Shown: positions 9,550 to 17,778, numbered from the stretch's first letter. The stretch is 64,000 nt of DNA from Sphaerotilus natans (GCF_900156335.1 NZ_FTMZ01000019.1:30912-94911), one strand, 5' to 3'. Notes: a model not told the origin generated them from the letters alone. Numbers and translations: made by a program.

Positions 9550-10554
9550 TCAGGGCTGCAGCAGGGCCTGCAGTTCGAGCGGATCGGTCAGCCGCCGGGT
9601 CGACAGCAGGCGCACCTCGCGGCCCTGGCGCTCGATCAGCGAGCGCTGCGCGATCATCATCGTGTCGAGCCGCAGCGAGCCGGTCACCACGAAATAGGCG
9701 CTGTTGACGCTGACCCGGCGTGCGTCGGTGAGCGCGCGCTCGCCCAGCACCCGCTGGACCTCGTCGGGCGAGCGCAGCGGGTCGCGCTGGCGCGACTGCA
9801 CCAGGCGCTGCGCGCCGGCCAGGTCGATGCCGGGCAGCACCGCGGCGATCACCTCCTTGGGCGCGGTGTTCAGATTGACCGGCGTCTCGCGCGGCAGCAG
9901 CACCACATAGGGCCTGAGCGTGCGCACCACCGGCTCGGACAGGCCCAGCCAGCCCAGCTCGTCGACCGAAGGCGGCATCAGCGGCAATGCGGCCGTGCCG
10001 GTGGCCGATTCGGCCTCGGCCTCGGTGGCGCCACCGGGCGTGGCGCGGCGCAGCGCCAGCGCCAGCCGCTGCGCGACATCGGCGCCCAGGCCGATGTGCT
10101 CGCACAGCCGCGTCAGCGTCTGCAGCTCGGGCGGGCTGATCTTGCCCTGCTGGATCAGGTTGCGCAGGTTGTAGCGCGCCTGCGCATCCTCGATGCGGCC
10201 GGACAGGAAGGCGTCGGGCATGCCCTCGCTCATCTGGCGGTCGGCGGCCAGGAAGGTCGACAGGCGCGCCTCGGCCAGCGGCGCAGCCCAGGGCTCGTTG
10301 AGGTGGTCGGTGCCGCCGCTGCGGGCGTCCTCGCGCAGGATCATGCGCGACCAGTCCATCGCGCCCTGCAGCAGCCATTGCGCCTGGGTCTGGGTGCGCT
10401 CGGCCGCCTCGACCTGCAGTGCGCGCCACTGCTGCCAGAGCATGCCGGCGGCCAGCGTCGCCACCACGGTGACCAGGATCATCGCGGTCAGCAGCGCCGC
10501 GCCGCGGGGGCGGGCCGGCAGCGCGCGGCGTCGGGCGGGCAGGGGCGGTCTCAT
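9550..10554 (-). CDS. gspK: Type II secretion system minor pseudopilin GspK
   Basis: The 334-residue protein begins with a basic leader and a pseudopilin hydrophobic helix (RPRGAALLTAMILVTVV, about 15-38). A large GspK alpha-helical domain follows, containing ARYNLRNLIQQGKIS and VNLNTAPKEVIAAVLPGI, the latter a helix-hairpin-helix-like motif typical of GspK. It is larger than the other pseudopilins, as expected for the tip subunit. Its ATG overlaps the gspJ stop (ATGA). The usual Glu at position +5 of the mature pilin is absent, which is normal for GspK. Confidence 0.93.
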   Translation of the reverse strand: MRPPLPARRRALPARPRGAALLTAMILVTVVATLAAGMLWQQWRALQVEAAERTQTQAQWLLQGAMDWSRMILREDARSGGTDHLNEPWAAPLAEARLSTFLAADRQMSEGMPDAFLSGRIEDAQARYNLRNLIQQGKISPPELQTLTRLCEHIGLGADVAQRLALALRRATPGGATEAEAESATGTAALPLMPPSVDELGWLGLSEPVVRTLRPYVVLLPRETPVNLNTAPKEVIAAVLPGIDLAGAQRLVQSRQRDPLRSPDEVQRVLGERALTDARRVSVNSAYFVVTGSLRLDTMMIAQRSLIERQGREVRLLSTRRLTDPLELQALLQP

Positions 10555-11339
10555 GGGTGGATCAGGCGGATGTCGCGGGTCAGCGTGCCGGCGGCGGTGC
10601 CGCCCTCGCCGAACTGCAGCAGCAGGCGCACGCCGTCGGGCAGGGCCTCCTGGTTGACGATGACCGGCGGTGTCGCGCTGTTGTTGCTCGCGCTGGCACC
10701 GCCGCCGTCCGGGCTCTGGCCCTCCTGCCGCCCGGGCCGATCAGGCCGATCGGGCCGATCGGGCGTCGGCGGTGCGGGCGGCGGGGCTTCGGCCGCAGGC
10801 GGGCTGCCGGCCATGTCGCCGCTGGACTGCGCATTGCTCCAGCTGCTGCTGCTCTGGTGATAGTGATAGAGCTGCCACTGGCTGACCCCGTGCAGCATCG
10901 CCAGCGTGCCGGGCTCGCTGCCCAGCAGCTGGTAGCTGCGCATCCAGTGCTCCTGCAGCGCATCCATCGCGGTGACCGCCGGCGAGCTCCAGCGCCACAG
11001 CGTGCCGCCGCGCAGCGTCCAGGCCACCACCTGCAGGCCCTCGGGGCGGCGGCGGGTCAGGCGCAGCGTGGCGCCGTCGAAGTTCAGCCCGGGCACGACC
11101 TGGGAGTCATGCACCTCGCGCAGGTCGATCTCCCACTGCGACATGACCGACTGCAGGCGCAGCAGCCGCTCCATGTGCGCCTGGGTGATCTCGCGGCTGC
11201 GCACCACCGCGTCGACGCCCTGCCAGGCCATCGCGGCCATGACGGCCATGATCGACAGCGCGACCAGCAGCTCGATCAGCGTGAAGCCGCGCGAGCTTGC
11301 GCGCGAGCGTGATCCGGGAACGGGAGGGCGCATCGGCAT
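10551..11339 (-). CDS. gspJ: Type II secretion system minor pseudopilin GspJ
   Basis: This 262-residue protein has the prepilin peptidase site SRGFTLIELLVALSIMAVMA (around 17-36, with Glu at +5) and the GspJ signature with ERLLRLQSVMSQWEIDLREV. It has an unusual low-complexity insertion rich in Pro, Asp and Arg (about residues 178-225) that includes PDRPDRPDRPGR, encoded by a short tandem DNA repeat near 10739-10765. Start ATG 11339 shares one base with the gspI stop (TGATG). GspJ is part of the pseudopilus tip complex with GspI and GspK. Confidence 0.93.
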   Translation of the reverse strand: MPMRPPVPGSRSRASSRGFTLIELLVALSIMAVMAAMAWQGVDAVVRSREITQAHMERLLRLQSVMSQWEIDLREVHDSQVVPGLNFDGATLRLTRRRPEGLQVVAWTLRGGTLWRWSSPAVTAMDALQEHWMRSYQLLGSEPGTLAMLHGVSQWQLYHYHQSSSSWSNAQSSGDMAGSPPAAEAPPPAPPTPDRPDRPDRPGRQEGQSPDGGGASASNNSATPPVIVNQEALPDGVRLLLQFGEGGTAAGTLTRDIRLIHP

Positions 11340-11704
11340 CAGAGCCTCGACATCACGGTGCTGTAGGTCAGCAGGCTCTGGCCGTCGGCATCGAGCATGC
11401 GCACGTCGATGCGGCGGAACAGCGGATTGGGCGTCGGTCGCACCGAGACCCGACCGGCATAGCTGCGCCCGAGCTGCTCGCAGCTGAACTCGCTGTCGCC
11501 CACCGGGGGCAGCTGGCGCGACAGGCGCAGGTTGGCCAGATGGCTGTCGGCACACCACTGCGCGGCCAGCGTGCCCTCCAGCCGCTCGGCGTTGCCGCTG
11601 AGCGCGCCGGCGGCCTTGATGCCCGCGGCCAGCGTCAGCGCGACGATGGTCAGCGCCACCAGCACCTCGACCAGGGTCAGGCCGCGTTCAGCGCCGCGTC
11701 GCAT
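11339..11704 (-). CDS. gspI: Type II secretion system minor pseudopilin GspI
   Basis: The 121-residue product has the class III leader MRRGAERG followed by LTLVEVLVALTIVALT, with the cleavage-site glycine and Glu at +5. The GspI domain after it contains CADSHLANLRL and ends in DGQSLLTYSTVM. It is of standard length. The start overlaps the end of gspH by 17 bases in another frame, so translation is probably coupled. Confidence 0.93.
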   Translation of the reverse strand: MRRGAERGLTLVEVLVALTIVALTLAAGIKAAGALSGNAERLEGTLAAQWCADSHLANLRLSRQLPPVGDSEFSCEQLGRSYAGRVSVRPTPNPLFRRIDVRMLDADGQSLLTYSTVMSRL

Positions 11705-12191
11705 CGCCGTCCTCGCTGATCACCGCGAAAGGCGCCAGGCCGTCGCTGCCCAGGCGCACGCTGCGGTCCTCGAGCCGCAGCACCAGCTGCTGTGCCGGAA
11801 TGACCGGCTCCGGCCCGAGCACCAGCGCACGCTGGCCGGGCGGCAGCTGAACCTCGATGCGGCCGGAGAGCTCGCGCTCGGCCCAGTGCTGCGGCAGGCC
11901 GTGCTGCGGGGGCAGGCCCTGGAAATGGAAGTCGGCATCCTCGGCCCGATCGTCCGGGCCGAAGCTGCTGGGTCGGCCCGGCCCGGGCGCCCAGCCGGCC
12001 AGCGTGCCCGAGGCGCGGGCCTGCACCCGTGCGGCCTCCAGGATCGCGGCCAGCCGCGAGGCCTCGCGTTCCAGCCGGGTCGAGGCCGGATCCGGCAGCG
12101 CCATCGTGACGACCGCACTGGCCAGCGCGACGATGGCGACCACCACCAGCAGCTCCAGCAGCGTGAAGCCGCGCTGGCCGGAGGGGCTCAC
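11688..12191 (-). CDS. gspH: Type II secretion system minor pseudopilin GspH
   Basis: This 167-residue protein has the prepilin site QRGFTLLELLVVVAIVALAS and the GspH pattern with LAAILEAARVQARASG and the terminal LRLEDRSVRLGSDGLAPFAV. The start is GTG 12191, overlapping the gspG stop as GTGA; the reading frame further upstream overlaps gspG and is not used. GspH connects the minor pseudopilin tip to the major GspG fibre. Confidence 0.92.
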   Translation of the reverse strand: MSPSGQRGFTLLELLVVVAIVALASAVVTMALPDPASTRLEREASRLAAILEAARVQARASGTLAGWAPGPGRPSSFGPDDRAEDADFHFQGLPPQHGLPQHWAERELSGRIEVQLPPGQRALVLGPEPVIPAQQLVLRLEDRSVRLGSDGLAPFAVISEDGDATRR

Positions 12192-12622
12192 TGCCAGGAG
12201 CCGATGTCGGCGTCCTTGCCTTCGCCGCCTGCCTGGCCGTCCGCGCCGTAGCTGAAGACGTCGATCGGGCCCTTCACGCCCGGATTGGCGTACTGGTAGG
12301 CGCGACCCCAGGGGTCGGCCGGCAGCTTGTCCAGATAGGGCTTCCAGTTGCCCGGCACCGGCGCGGCGCTCGGCTTGGCCACCAGCGCCTGCAGGCCCTG
12401 CTCGCTGGTCGGGTAGCGCTGGTTGTCGAGCCGGTAGAGCTTGAGCGCCTGCATCAGGTTGTTGACATCGGTGCGGGCGGCGGTGGCGCGGGCATCGTCG
12501 GCACGGTCGAGCACGTTGGGCACGACCAGCGCGGCCAGCACGCCGATGATGACCAGCACCACCATCAGCTCGATCAGCGTGAAGCCGCGTGCGGCAGTGC
12601 GGGCGAGACGCGAACTTTTCAT
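12188..12622 (-). CDS. gspG: Type II secretion system major pseudopilin GspG
   Basis: The 144-residue major pseudopilin has a short basic leader and cleavage site ARGFTLIELMVVLVIIGVLA, then the GspG core with NNLMQALKLYRLDNQRYPTSEQGL and DPWGRAYQYANPG, followed by a C-terminal acidic calcium-site region with DGQAGGEGKDADIGSW. ATG 12622 was chosen over an in-frame start at 12700 because it gives the normal leader and has AGGA about ten bases upstream. It is first in the gspG-H-I-J-K run and divergent from gspC. Confidence 0.95.
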   Translation of the reverse strand: MKSSRLARTAARGFTLIELMVVLVIIGVLAALVVPNVLDRADDARATAARTDVNNLMQALKLYRLDNQRYPTSEQGLQALVAKPSAAPVPGNWKPYLDKLPADPWGRAYQYANPGVKGPIDVFSYGADGQAGGEGKDADIGSWQ

Positions 12623-12678
12623 TCGGGCAATCCTGTCGGGCGATGAGTCGGCGGGGTCGTCGATCATAATCCGGCGCC

Positions 12679-13302
12679 ATGGCAGCACGTTGGACAGCAT
12701 GGTTGGTGTGGGCCGCCCTGGCGGGCAGCCTGGTCTTCTGGGGCCTGCGCCTGGGCGTGCGTCCGGGCGGTCTGCCGCCGCAGGTGCAGACGGTCGCCAC
12801 CGACCAGGCGGTGCGGGGCGATGTGCTGCGCATGCTCGGTGCGGTGCCAGTCGCGCCTGTCGGCCAGCCGACCGCTGCGTCCGAAGCTGCGGCGCGCTTT
12901 CGCCTGATCGGCGCAGTGGCCCGCAGCGGCGGCGAAGGCTGGGCGACGCTGGCGGTCGACGGTCAGCCGGCGCGCGTGGTGCGCGTCGGTGCCGCGGTGG
13001 ATGCGCGCTGGGTGCTGCAGTCGGTGAGCGCCCGTCAGGTCACGCTCGGCCCGGCCGGTGCGCCGGCGCAGCTCACGCTCGATCTTCCGCAGCTGCCGCC
13101 GCCGGCCACCGGCGTGCCGGGTCAGCAGAGCGCGGCCGCCGCGCCGCCGGCCGGGGTGATGCCCGAGGGCATGCAGCCGGTGCCGCCCATCCAGGTTCCG
13201 CCCGACGGCGTGATGCCGGGGCAGCCGCCGATCATCCAGGCGCCGCCCGAGGGGGCCGGCACCGTCAGCGGCGGCGTGGTCGAGCCGCCCATGGTGCGCT
13301 GA
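12679..13302 (+). CDS. gspC: GspC-like type II secretion protein without PDZ domain
   Basis: The 207-residue protein has an N-terminal membrane helix (about 6-24, TAWLVWAALAGSLVFWGLRL) and a homology-region domain (about 66-135: FRLIGAVARSGGEGWATLAV, then VDARWVLQSVSARQVTLG). This is the GspC part that docks the secretin N0 domain. Instead of the PDZ or coiled-coil module common in GspC, residues about 140-207 form a Pro/Gly-rich tail with repeated PPxxxxP units. It is divergent from gspG with 56 bp between starts. A CATAAT box at 12664-12669 lies only ten bases before the ATG, implying a very short leader if used. Confidence 0.85.
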   Translation: MAARWTAWLVWAALAGSLVFWGLRLGVRPGGLPPQVQTVATDQAVRGDVLRMLGAVPVAPVGQPTAASEAAARFRLIGAVARSGGEGWATLAVDGQPARVVRVGAAVDARWVLQSVSARQVTLGPAGAPAQLTLDLPQLPPPATGVPGQQSAAAAPPAGVMPEGMQPVPPIQVPPDGVMPGQPPIIQAPPEGAGTVSGGVVEPPMVR

Positions 13303-13308
13303 AGCGCC

Positions 13309-14394
13309 TCAGCCGCGCACCGGGCGCGGGTCGAAGTCCGATGGCGTGGTCTCGGCGGGCTCGGCCGGCGGCGGCATCGGCTCGACGGTGTCCTCGACCT
13401 CGGTGAGCAGTGCGCAGGCGGCGCGCACCAGCGGCCAGCTCAGCGTGGTGCCGGTGCCGTCGATCGACTCCAGGCCCAGCGCCAGCAGCGCTGCGCTCTC
13501 GAAGCCGGCCAGCACCACGTCCAGACCGCGGTGATCGGTGCTGCGGCAGAACAGCGCGTAGTCCACCACCGCCGGTGCGATCTGCGAGGCCACCAGCAGC
13601 GCGGCGCAGGCGCTCATGCCGTCGACCAGGATCAGCATGCGCCGCTCGGCCGCGCTCAGCATCGCGCCGACCATGACCGCCATCTCGAAGCCGCCGAAGC
13701 TGGCCAGCGCCTGCACCGGATCCTCGCTGCCGGGATGGCGGGAGTGGGCGCTGTGCAGCACGGCCAGCACATGGTTGAGCTCGTCCTCGTCCATCCGGGC
13801 GCCCGAGCGCACCAGCTCGCGCAGCGGCAGGCCGGTGATGCGCGAGATGACCAGCGCGGCCGAGGCGCCCGAGCCCACGCCGAGCCCGGCGCAGCCCAGC
13901 ACATTGCCCGGCAGGGCCTTGGCGATCTCCATGCCGGCCCGCAGCGCGGCATTGACCTGGTCGAGCGTCATCGCCGCGGTGACGCGGCCGTTGCGGGTGC
14001 CGTGCGCGATCTTGCGCAGCAGCATGCCGGGTCGGGCGGGCATCGCGCTGGCCAGGCCGCAGTCGACGATGTCGAGCGTCATGCCCTGCTGGTGGGCGAA
14101 CACCGGCAGCGGCACCCGGCAGGCCAGCAGGTCCTCGATCTGCGCGGCGGTGCTGTGGTGCTGCGGCGGATTCAGGTCGACCGCCAGGCCGTGGTCGCCC
14201 GCGAACAGCAGCAATTGCGGCTGGCGCAGTCGTGGACGCAGCGTGCCCTGGATCAGCCCCAGGCGCAGCGCCAGCGGCACCAGCTCGCCGAGTCCGCCGG
14301 CGGTGGCGACGCGGCGTTCGAGCTTGAAGCGCAGCGCCTCCTCGAGCTGGGGGTGGGCGGTCGGGACGATCAGGGGCCGGGCAGCGGAAGACAT
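13309..14394 (-). CDS. Divergent CobT-family phosphoribosyltransferase
   Basis: The 361-residue sequence aligns with nicotinate-nucleotide:dimethylbenzimidazole phosphoribosyltransferase, which makes alpha-ribazole phosphate for the lower ligand of cobalamin. Family hallmarks visible are LLLFAGDHGLA (about 63-73), the region around ASFGGFEMAVMVGAML, and LVDGMSACAAL. Two motifs are altered. The usual GEMGIGNTT stretch reads GCAGLGVGSGASA, and the loop that normally carries the catalytic Glu (GEGTG) reads IDGTG, with Asp312 at that position. The C-terminal tail is Pro/Glu-rich. No other cobalamin gene is in the window. It may be a working CobT with another base preference or a paralogue with another job. 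Confidence 0.75.
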   Translation of the reverse strand: MSSAARPLIVPTAHPQLEEALRFKLERRVATAGGLGELVPLALRLGLIQGTLRPRLRQPQLLLFAGDHGLAVDLNPPQHHSTAAQIEDLLACRVPLPVFAHQQGMTLDIVDCGLASAMPARPGMLLRKIAHGTRNGRVTAAMTLDQVNAALRAGMEIAKALPGNVLGCAGLGVGSGASAALVISRITGLPLRELVRSGARMDEDELNHVLAVLHSAHSRHPGSEDPVQALASFGGFEMAVMVGAMLSAAERRMLILVDGMSACAALLVASQIAPAVVDYALFCRSTDHRGLDVVLAGFESAALLALGLESIDGTGTTLSWPLVRAACALLTEVEDTVEPMPPPAEPAETTPSDFDPRPVRG

Positions 14395-14516
14395 CGGAAA
14401 TCCGGGTTCAGGACAGGGCGACAGACAAGGCGACAGATTGTGTGCGCCAGCCCGTCCGGCCGTGACCCGTGCACCCCGGCGTCCCGCGGCGCTTCAGTGC
14501 ATTCCGGCGCGTGAAT

Positions 14517-16049
14517 TCAGCGCAGGAACAGCCGGTAGACCGGGTTGTCGGTCTCTTCGGTGAAGGGATAGGCCAGCGTGTCGAGGAATTCGCCGAAGGC
14601 CGCCTCGTCGGCCGCCGGCACCTGGATGCCGACCAGGATGCGGCCGTAGTCGGCGCCCTGGTTGCGGTAGTGGAACAGGCTGATGTTCCAGTCCGGGTGC
14701 ATGCTGGAGAGAAAGCGCATCAGCGCGCCCGGCCGCTCCGGGAACTCGAAGCGGAAGACCCGCTCGTCGCGGGCCAGTTCCGAGCGCCCGCCCACCAGGT
14801 GGCGCAGGTGCGTCTTGGCCAGTTCGTCGTGCGTCAGGTCGATCGCGCCGAAGCCCTGGGCCGCGAACAGCGCGCCGATCTCGGCCGACTCGCCGCGCGT
14901 CTTCGTGCTCAGGCCGACGAAGATGTGCGCCACGCGCTCGTCGCTGATGCGGTAGTTGAACTCGGTGACGCTGCGCGGGCCGATCAGCTCGCAGAAACGC
15001 TTGAACGAGCCGCGCTCCTCGGGGATCGTCACCGCGAACAGGGCCTCGCGCTCCTCGCCGACCTCGGCGCGCTCGGCGACGAAGCGCAGGCGGTCGAAGT
15101 TCATGTTGGCGCCGCAGGTGATCGCCACGAAGGTCTTGCCGGTGCAGCCCTCGCGCGCGACGTATTGTTTCAGCGCCGCCACCGACAGCGCGCCCGAGGG
15201 CTCCAGGATCGAGCGGGTGTCCTGGAAGACATCCTTCATCGCTGCGCAGACCGCATCGGTGTCCACGACGATGAACTCGTCGACCAGCTCGCGCGCGACG
15301 CGGAAGGTCTCCTCGCCGACGAACTTCACCGCGGTGCCGTCGGCGAAGAGGCCGACGTCGTTCAGGCGCACGCGCTGGCCGGCGCGCACCGACTGCAGCA
15401 TCGCGTCGGAATCGACCGTCTGCACGCCGATGATGCGGATCTCCGGGCGCACCGCCTTGATGTAGGCCGCCACGCCCGAGATCAGGCCGCCGCCGCCGAT
15501 GGCGACGAAGATCGCGTCGATCGGGCCCTCGTGCTGGCGCAGGATCTCCATGCCGATGGTGCCCTGGCCGGCGATCACGTCCGGGTCGTCGAAGGGATGG
15601 ACGAAGGTCAGGCCCTCGGCCTCGGCGACCTTCAGCGCGTGGTCGTAGGCGTCGTTGTAGCTGTCGCCGTGCAGTACGACCTCGCCGCCGAGGTGGCGTA
15701 CCGCGTCGACCTTGACCTGCGGCGTCGTCACCGGCATCACGATGACGGCGCGGCAGCCCAGGCGCTGGCTGCCCAGCGCCACGCCCTGGGCGTGGTTGCC
15801 GGCCGAGGCGCAGATGACGCCGCGCGCACGCTGTTCCGGGCTGAGGTGCGCCATCTTGTTGTAGGCGCCGCGCAGCTTGAAGCTGAAGACGGGCTGGTTG
15901 TCCTCGCGCTTGAGCAGCACCTGGTTGCCCACTCGGCGCGAGAGCTGGCGTGCCGGCTCCAGCTCGGTCTCGCGCGCGACGTCGTAGACCCGGGCGGTCA
16001 GGATGCGCTTCAGGTAGTGGTTCAGCAGGGTCTGGCGATCGTCGGACAT
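14517..16049 (-). CDS. ilvA: Threonine ammonia-lyase (biosynthetic threonine deaminase)
   Basis: The 510-residue PLP enzyme converts threonine to 2-oxobutanoate, the committed step to isoleucine. The PLP lysine lies in FSFKLRGAYNK (about residue 55). SAGNHAQGVAL and the glycine-rich phosphate loop GGGGLISG are present, and two C-terminal ACT-like regulatory domains (about 325-415 and 420-505) mark the long, feedback-inhibited biosynthetic form. ATG 16049 (MSDDRQTLLNHYL) is preferred; the frame extends a further 17 codons without a better start. A strong minus-strand terminator lies 68-100 bases upstream of the start (see the RNA entry), so ilvA either has its own promoter after it or is read through from it. 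Confidence 0.95.
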   Translation of the reverse strand: MSDDRQTLLNHYLKRILTARVYDVARETELEPARQLSRRVGNQVLLKREDNQPVFSFKLRGAYNKMAHLSPEQRARGVICASAGNHAQGVALGSQRLGCRAVIVMPVTTPQVKVDAVRHLGGEVVLHGDSYNDAYDHALKVAEAEGLTFVHPFDDPDVIAGQGTIGMEILRQHEGPIDAIFVAIGGGGLISGVAAYIKAVRPEIRIIGVQTVDSDAMLQSVRAGQRVRLNDVGLFADGTAVKFVGEETFRVARELVDEFIVVDTDAVCAAMKDVFQDTRSILEPSGALSVAALKQYVAREGCTGKTFVAITCGANMNFDRLRFVAERAEVGEEREALFAVTIPEERGSFKRFCELIGPRSVTEFNYRISDERVAHIFVGLSTKTRGESAEIGALFAAQGFGAIDLTHDELAKTHLRHLVGGRSELARDERVFRFEFPERPGALMRFLSSMHPDWNISLFHYRNQGADYGRILVGIQVPAADEAAFGEFLDTLAYPFTEETDNPVYRLFLR

Positions 16050-16116
16050 GGGCGAGAACAAGGGCAGAGTCGGGCAGAAGCGGCCGCTAGTGTCGCGCAA
16101 ACCCGGCAGCGGGACG

Positions 16117-16147
16117 AAAAAAAGCCCGAGGCTTGAGGCCTCGGGCT
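16117..16147 (-). terminator. Intrinsic terminator of the candidate small RNA
   Basis: A ten-base-pair stem (GCCCGAGGC/GCCTCGGGC plus one A-T pair) with a five-base loop is followed on the minus strand by seven T residues (16123-16117). There is no T run on the plus strand, so orientation is clear. Confidence 0.85.
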
Positions 16148-16238
16148 CAATCCACCTATGGAGGAGGGTGGAGGAGACAACCAGTGCTTGGGAGTGTCCG
16201 TCGTTCGAAAAGTTCTAGGGGACAGTCCCGATTGCTTG
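16117..16238 (-). ncRNA. Candidate small RNA with CUCCUCC loops
   Basis: A sigma-70-like promoter (see 16245-16273) and an intrinsic terminator (16117-16147) bracket about 120 nt with no convincing ORF, on the minus strand in the 320 bp gap between ilvA and the osmC-like gene. Near the 3' end a short hairpin, UCCACC paired with GGUGGA (about 16153-16174), displays CUCCUCC in its loop. A second CUCCUCC precedes it, partly overlapping the 5' arm. Such exposed anti-Shine-Dalgarno motifs are known in alphaproteobacterial and Burkholderia small RNAs. The alternative is an untranslated leader or attenuator of ilvA, which starts 68 bases beyond the terminator. No family assignment is claimed. Confidence 0.6.
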
Positions 16239-16244
16239 TTCGAA

Positions 16245-16273
16245 AGTGTACCAAAGCGATTGCTGCATTGCAA
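16245..16273 (-). promoter_or_regulatory. Sigma-70 promoter of the candidate small RNA
   Basis: On the minus strand TTGCAA (16273-16268) and TACACT (16250-16245) are separated by exactly 17 bases. The expected transcription start is near 16238. Confidence 0.6.
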
Positions 16274-16369
16274 CGAGAACTGGAGGCGTCCTGTCCAGGC
16301 CCCGCCGGTCCGTGCAGGGCATCGCGGTCGCACGTCACAATCGCTCCCTTTTCTGCGGAGACACGAGCG

Positions 16370-16807
16370 ATGGAGTGCACGATCAACTGGATGCCGGCCT
16401 CGGGCATGGCCTTTTCCGCCGAGACCGGCAGCGGCCACCTGCTGATGATGGACGGTGCGCCCGAGGGCGGCGGGCGCAACCTCGCCCCGCGGCCGATGGA
16501 GACGATGCTGGCCGGCGCCGGCGCCTGCACTGCCTATGACGTGGTGCTGATCCTCAAGCGCGGCCGCCATGCGGTGCAGGGCTGCCAGGTGAAGATGAGC
16601 GCCGACCGCGCCGAGACCGAGCCCAAGGTCTTCACCCGCATCGTCATGAAGTTCGTCGTCAGCGGCGCGAAGCTGCCCGAGGCGGCGGTGAAGCGCGCGG
16701 TGCAGATGTCCTACGAGAAATACTGCTCGGCCACTGCGATGCTGGCCAAGACGGCGCAGATCGATCTGGAGGTCGAGATCGTCGACACGGCGTTGCCGGC
16801 GGCTTGA
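16370..16807 (+). CDS. OsmC/Ohr family protein
   Basis: This 145-residue protein has the OsmC fold pattern: an N-terminal beta region, RPMETMLAGAGACTAYDVV with Cys53, and a second cysteine in SYEKYCSAT (Cys119). In OsmC/Ohr proteins such a cysteine pair forms the thiol peroxidase site that reduces organic hydroperoxides. ATG 16370 has GGAG ten bases upstream; the longer frame starting at 16133 would run through the small-RNA region and is not used. The gene is convergent with coq7. It is more like the YhfA/OsmC branch than Ohr, so the exact substrate is open. Confidence 0.88.
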   Translation: MECTINWMPASGMAFSAETGSGHLLMMDGAPEGGGRNLAPRPMETMLAGAGACTAYDVVLILKRGRHAVQGCQVKMSADRAETEPKVFTRIVMKFVVSGAKLPEAAVKRAVQMSYEKYCSATAMLAKTAQIDLEVEIVDTALPAA

Positions 16808-16823
16808 GTCCGACTGATCGGCT

Positions 16824-17474
16824 TCAGATGCGGTGCGCAGTGGCGGTCATGACCTTGGCGGCCGCGCGCATCAGCCAGCGCGCCGGCAGCGGCGGACGGA
16901 TCCCGCCGGCGGCCTGCGCGGCTTCGGCGTGACGGATCTCGTCGTCGCGCATCTGCGCGACGATCGCCCGCGAGGCGTGATCGCCGACGGGCAGGCGCTG
17001 CAGGTGGCCGTCGAGATGCTGCTCGACCTGGCGCTCGGTCTCGATGACGAAGCCCAGGCTGGCACGGTCGCCCAGGCGCGCCGCGCCCCAGCCGATCGCG
17101 AACGCGCCGGCATACCAGAGCGGATTGAGCAGCGAGGGCCGGTCGCCGAGCTCCTTCAGGCGCTGTTCGGTCCAGGCCAGGTGGTCGGTCTCCTCGCGCG
17201 AGGCTTCTTCGAGCTGCTCGCGCAGCCGCTCGTCGCGGGTGGCCAGCGCCTGTGCGGTGTAGAGCGCCTGCGCGCAGACCTCGCCGACATGGTTGACCCG
17301 CATCAGCGCGCCCGAGAGCCGGCGCTCGGCCTCGTCCAGCTCAGGCGTCTCGGCCGCGACCTGAGCGTCGGGCCGCGGCGTCGGCCGGCTGGCGTGGTGG
17401 TGGCTCCAGACGGTGCGCAGGCTCTGGTCCATGACCGACACCAGGCGGTCGATCGGCGAAAAGGTGATCTTCAT
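16824..17474 (-). CDS. coq7: Demethoxyubiquinone hydroxylase Coq7
   Basis: The 216-residue di-iron enzyme catalyses the last hydroxylation in ubiquinone biosynthesis (2-polyprenyl-3-methyl-6-methoxy-1,4-benzoquinone to the 5-hydroxy product). Its carboxylate and His ligands appear in the expected order: [35 protein letters not shown] and [17 protein letters not shown] box at 17484-17489 stands ten bases before the ATG, so the message may be almost leaderless. The start at 17474 gives a normal family N-terminus; the open frame upstream overlaps the porin promoter region. Confidence 0.95.
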   Translation of the reverse strand: MKITFSPIDRLVSVMDQSLRTVWSHHHASRPTPRPDAQVAAETPELDEAERRLSGALMRVNHVGEVCAQALYTAQALATRDERLREQLEEASREETDHLAWTEQRLKELGDRPSLLNPLWYAGAFAIGWGAARLGDRASLGFVIETERQVEQHLDGHLQRLPVGDHASRAIVAQMRDDEIRHAEAAQAAGGIRPPLPARWLMRAAAKVMTATAHRI

Positions 17475-17648
17475 GGCGCTCGCAGTGTAGTGGGGCGCCA
17501 ATGACGGATTGCGACAGATGCGGGCGTTTCCACGGCACTTGCTGCGCTGTTGCGTGACAGTCGCGAGGCACTTGCGACTTGTCAGTGTCACGAAAGCCCC
17601 GCTTGTTGTGTTGCAGCAACGGCCAATTCCCGCTCGGTGTTGTCTCGC

Positions 17649-17678
17649 TTGGCAATGCAAGAACGGCTCTGGTGCAAT
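17649..17678 (+). promoter_or_regulatory. Probable promoter of the first porin gene
   Basis: TTGGCA (17649-17654), an 18-base spacer and TGCAAT (17673-17678) with an upstream TG form an extended -10 promoter. The 304 bp gap between coq7 and the porin otherwise holds only the coq7 -10 box and a perfect six-base-pair hairpin (17719-17735) in the predicted 5' untranslated region. Confidence 0.45.
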
Positions 17679-17778
17679 ACCGTCAGCTTCCGATGAGGAG
17701 GTCGGCCTGGCCCGGGCAGTGTCGTGTGACGACACCTCGTGCTGCAGGACCCTCTAGTTCAACCTAGGAGATATTTGC

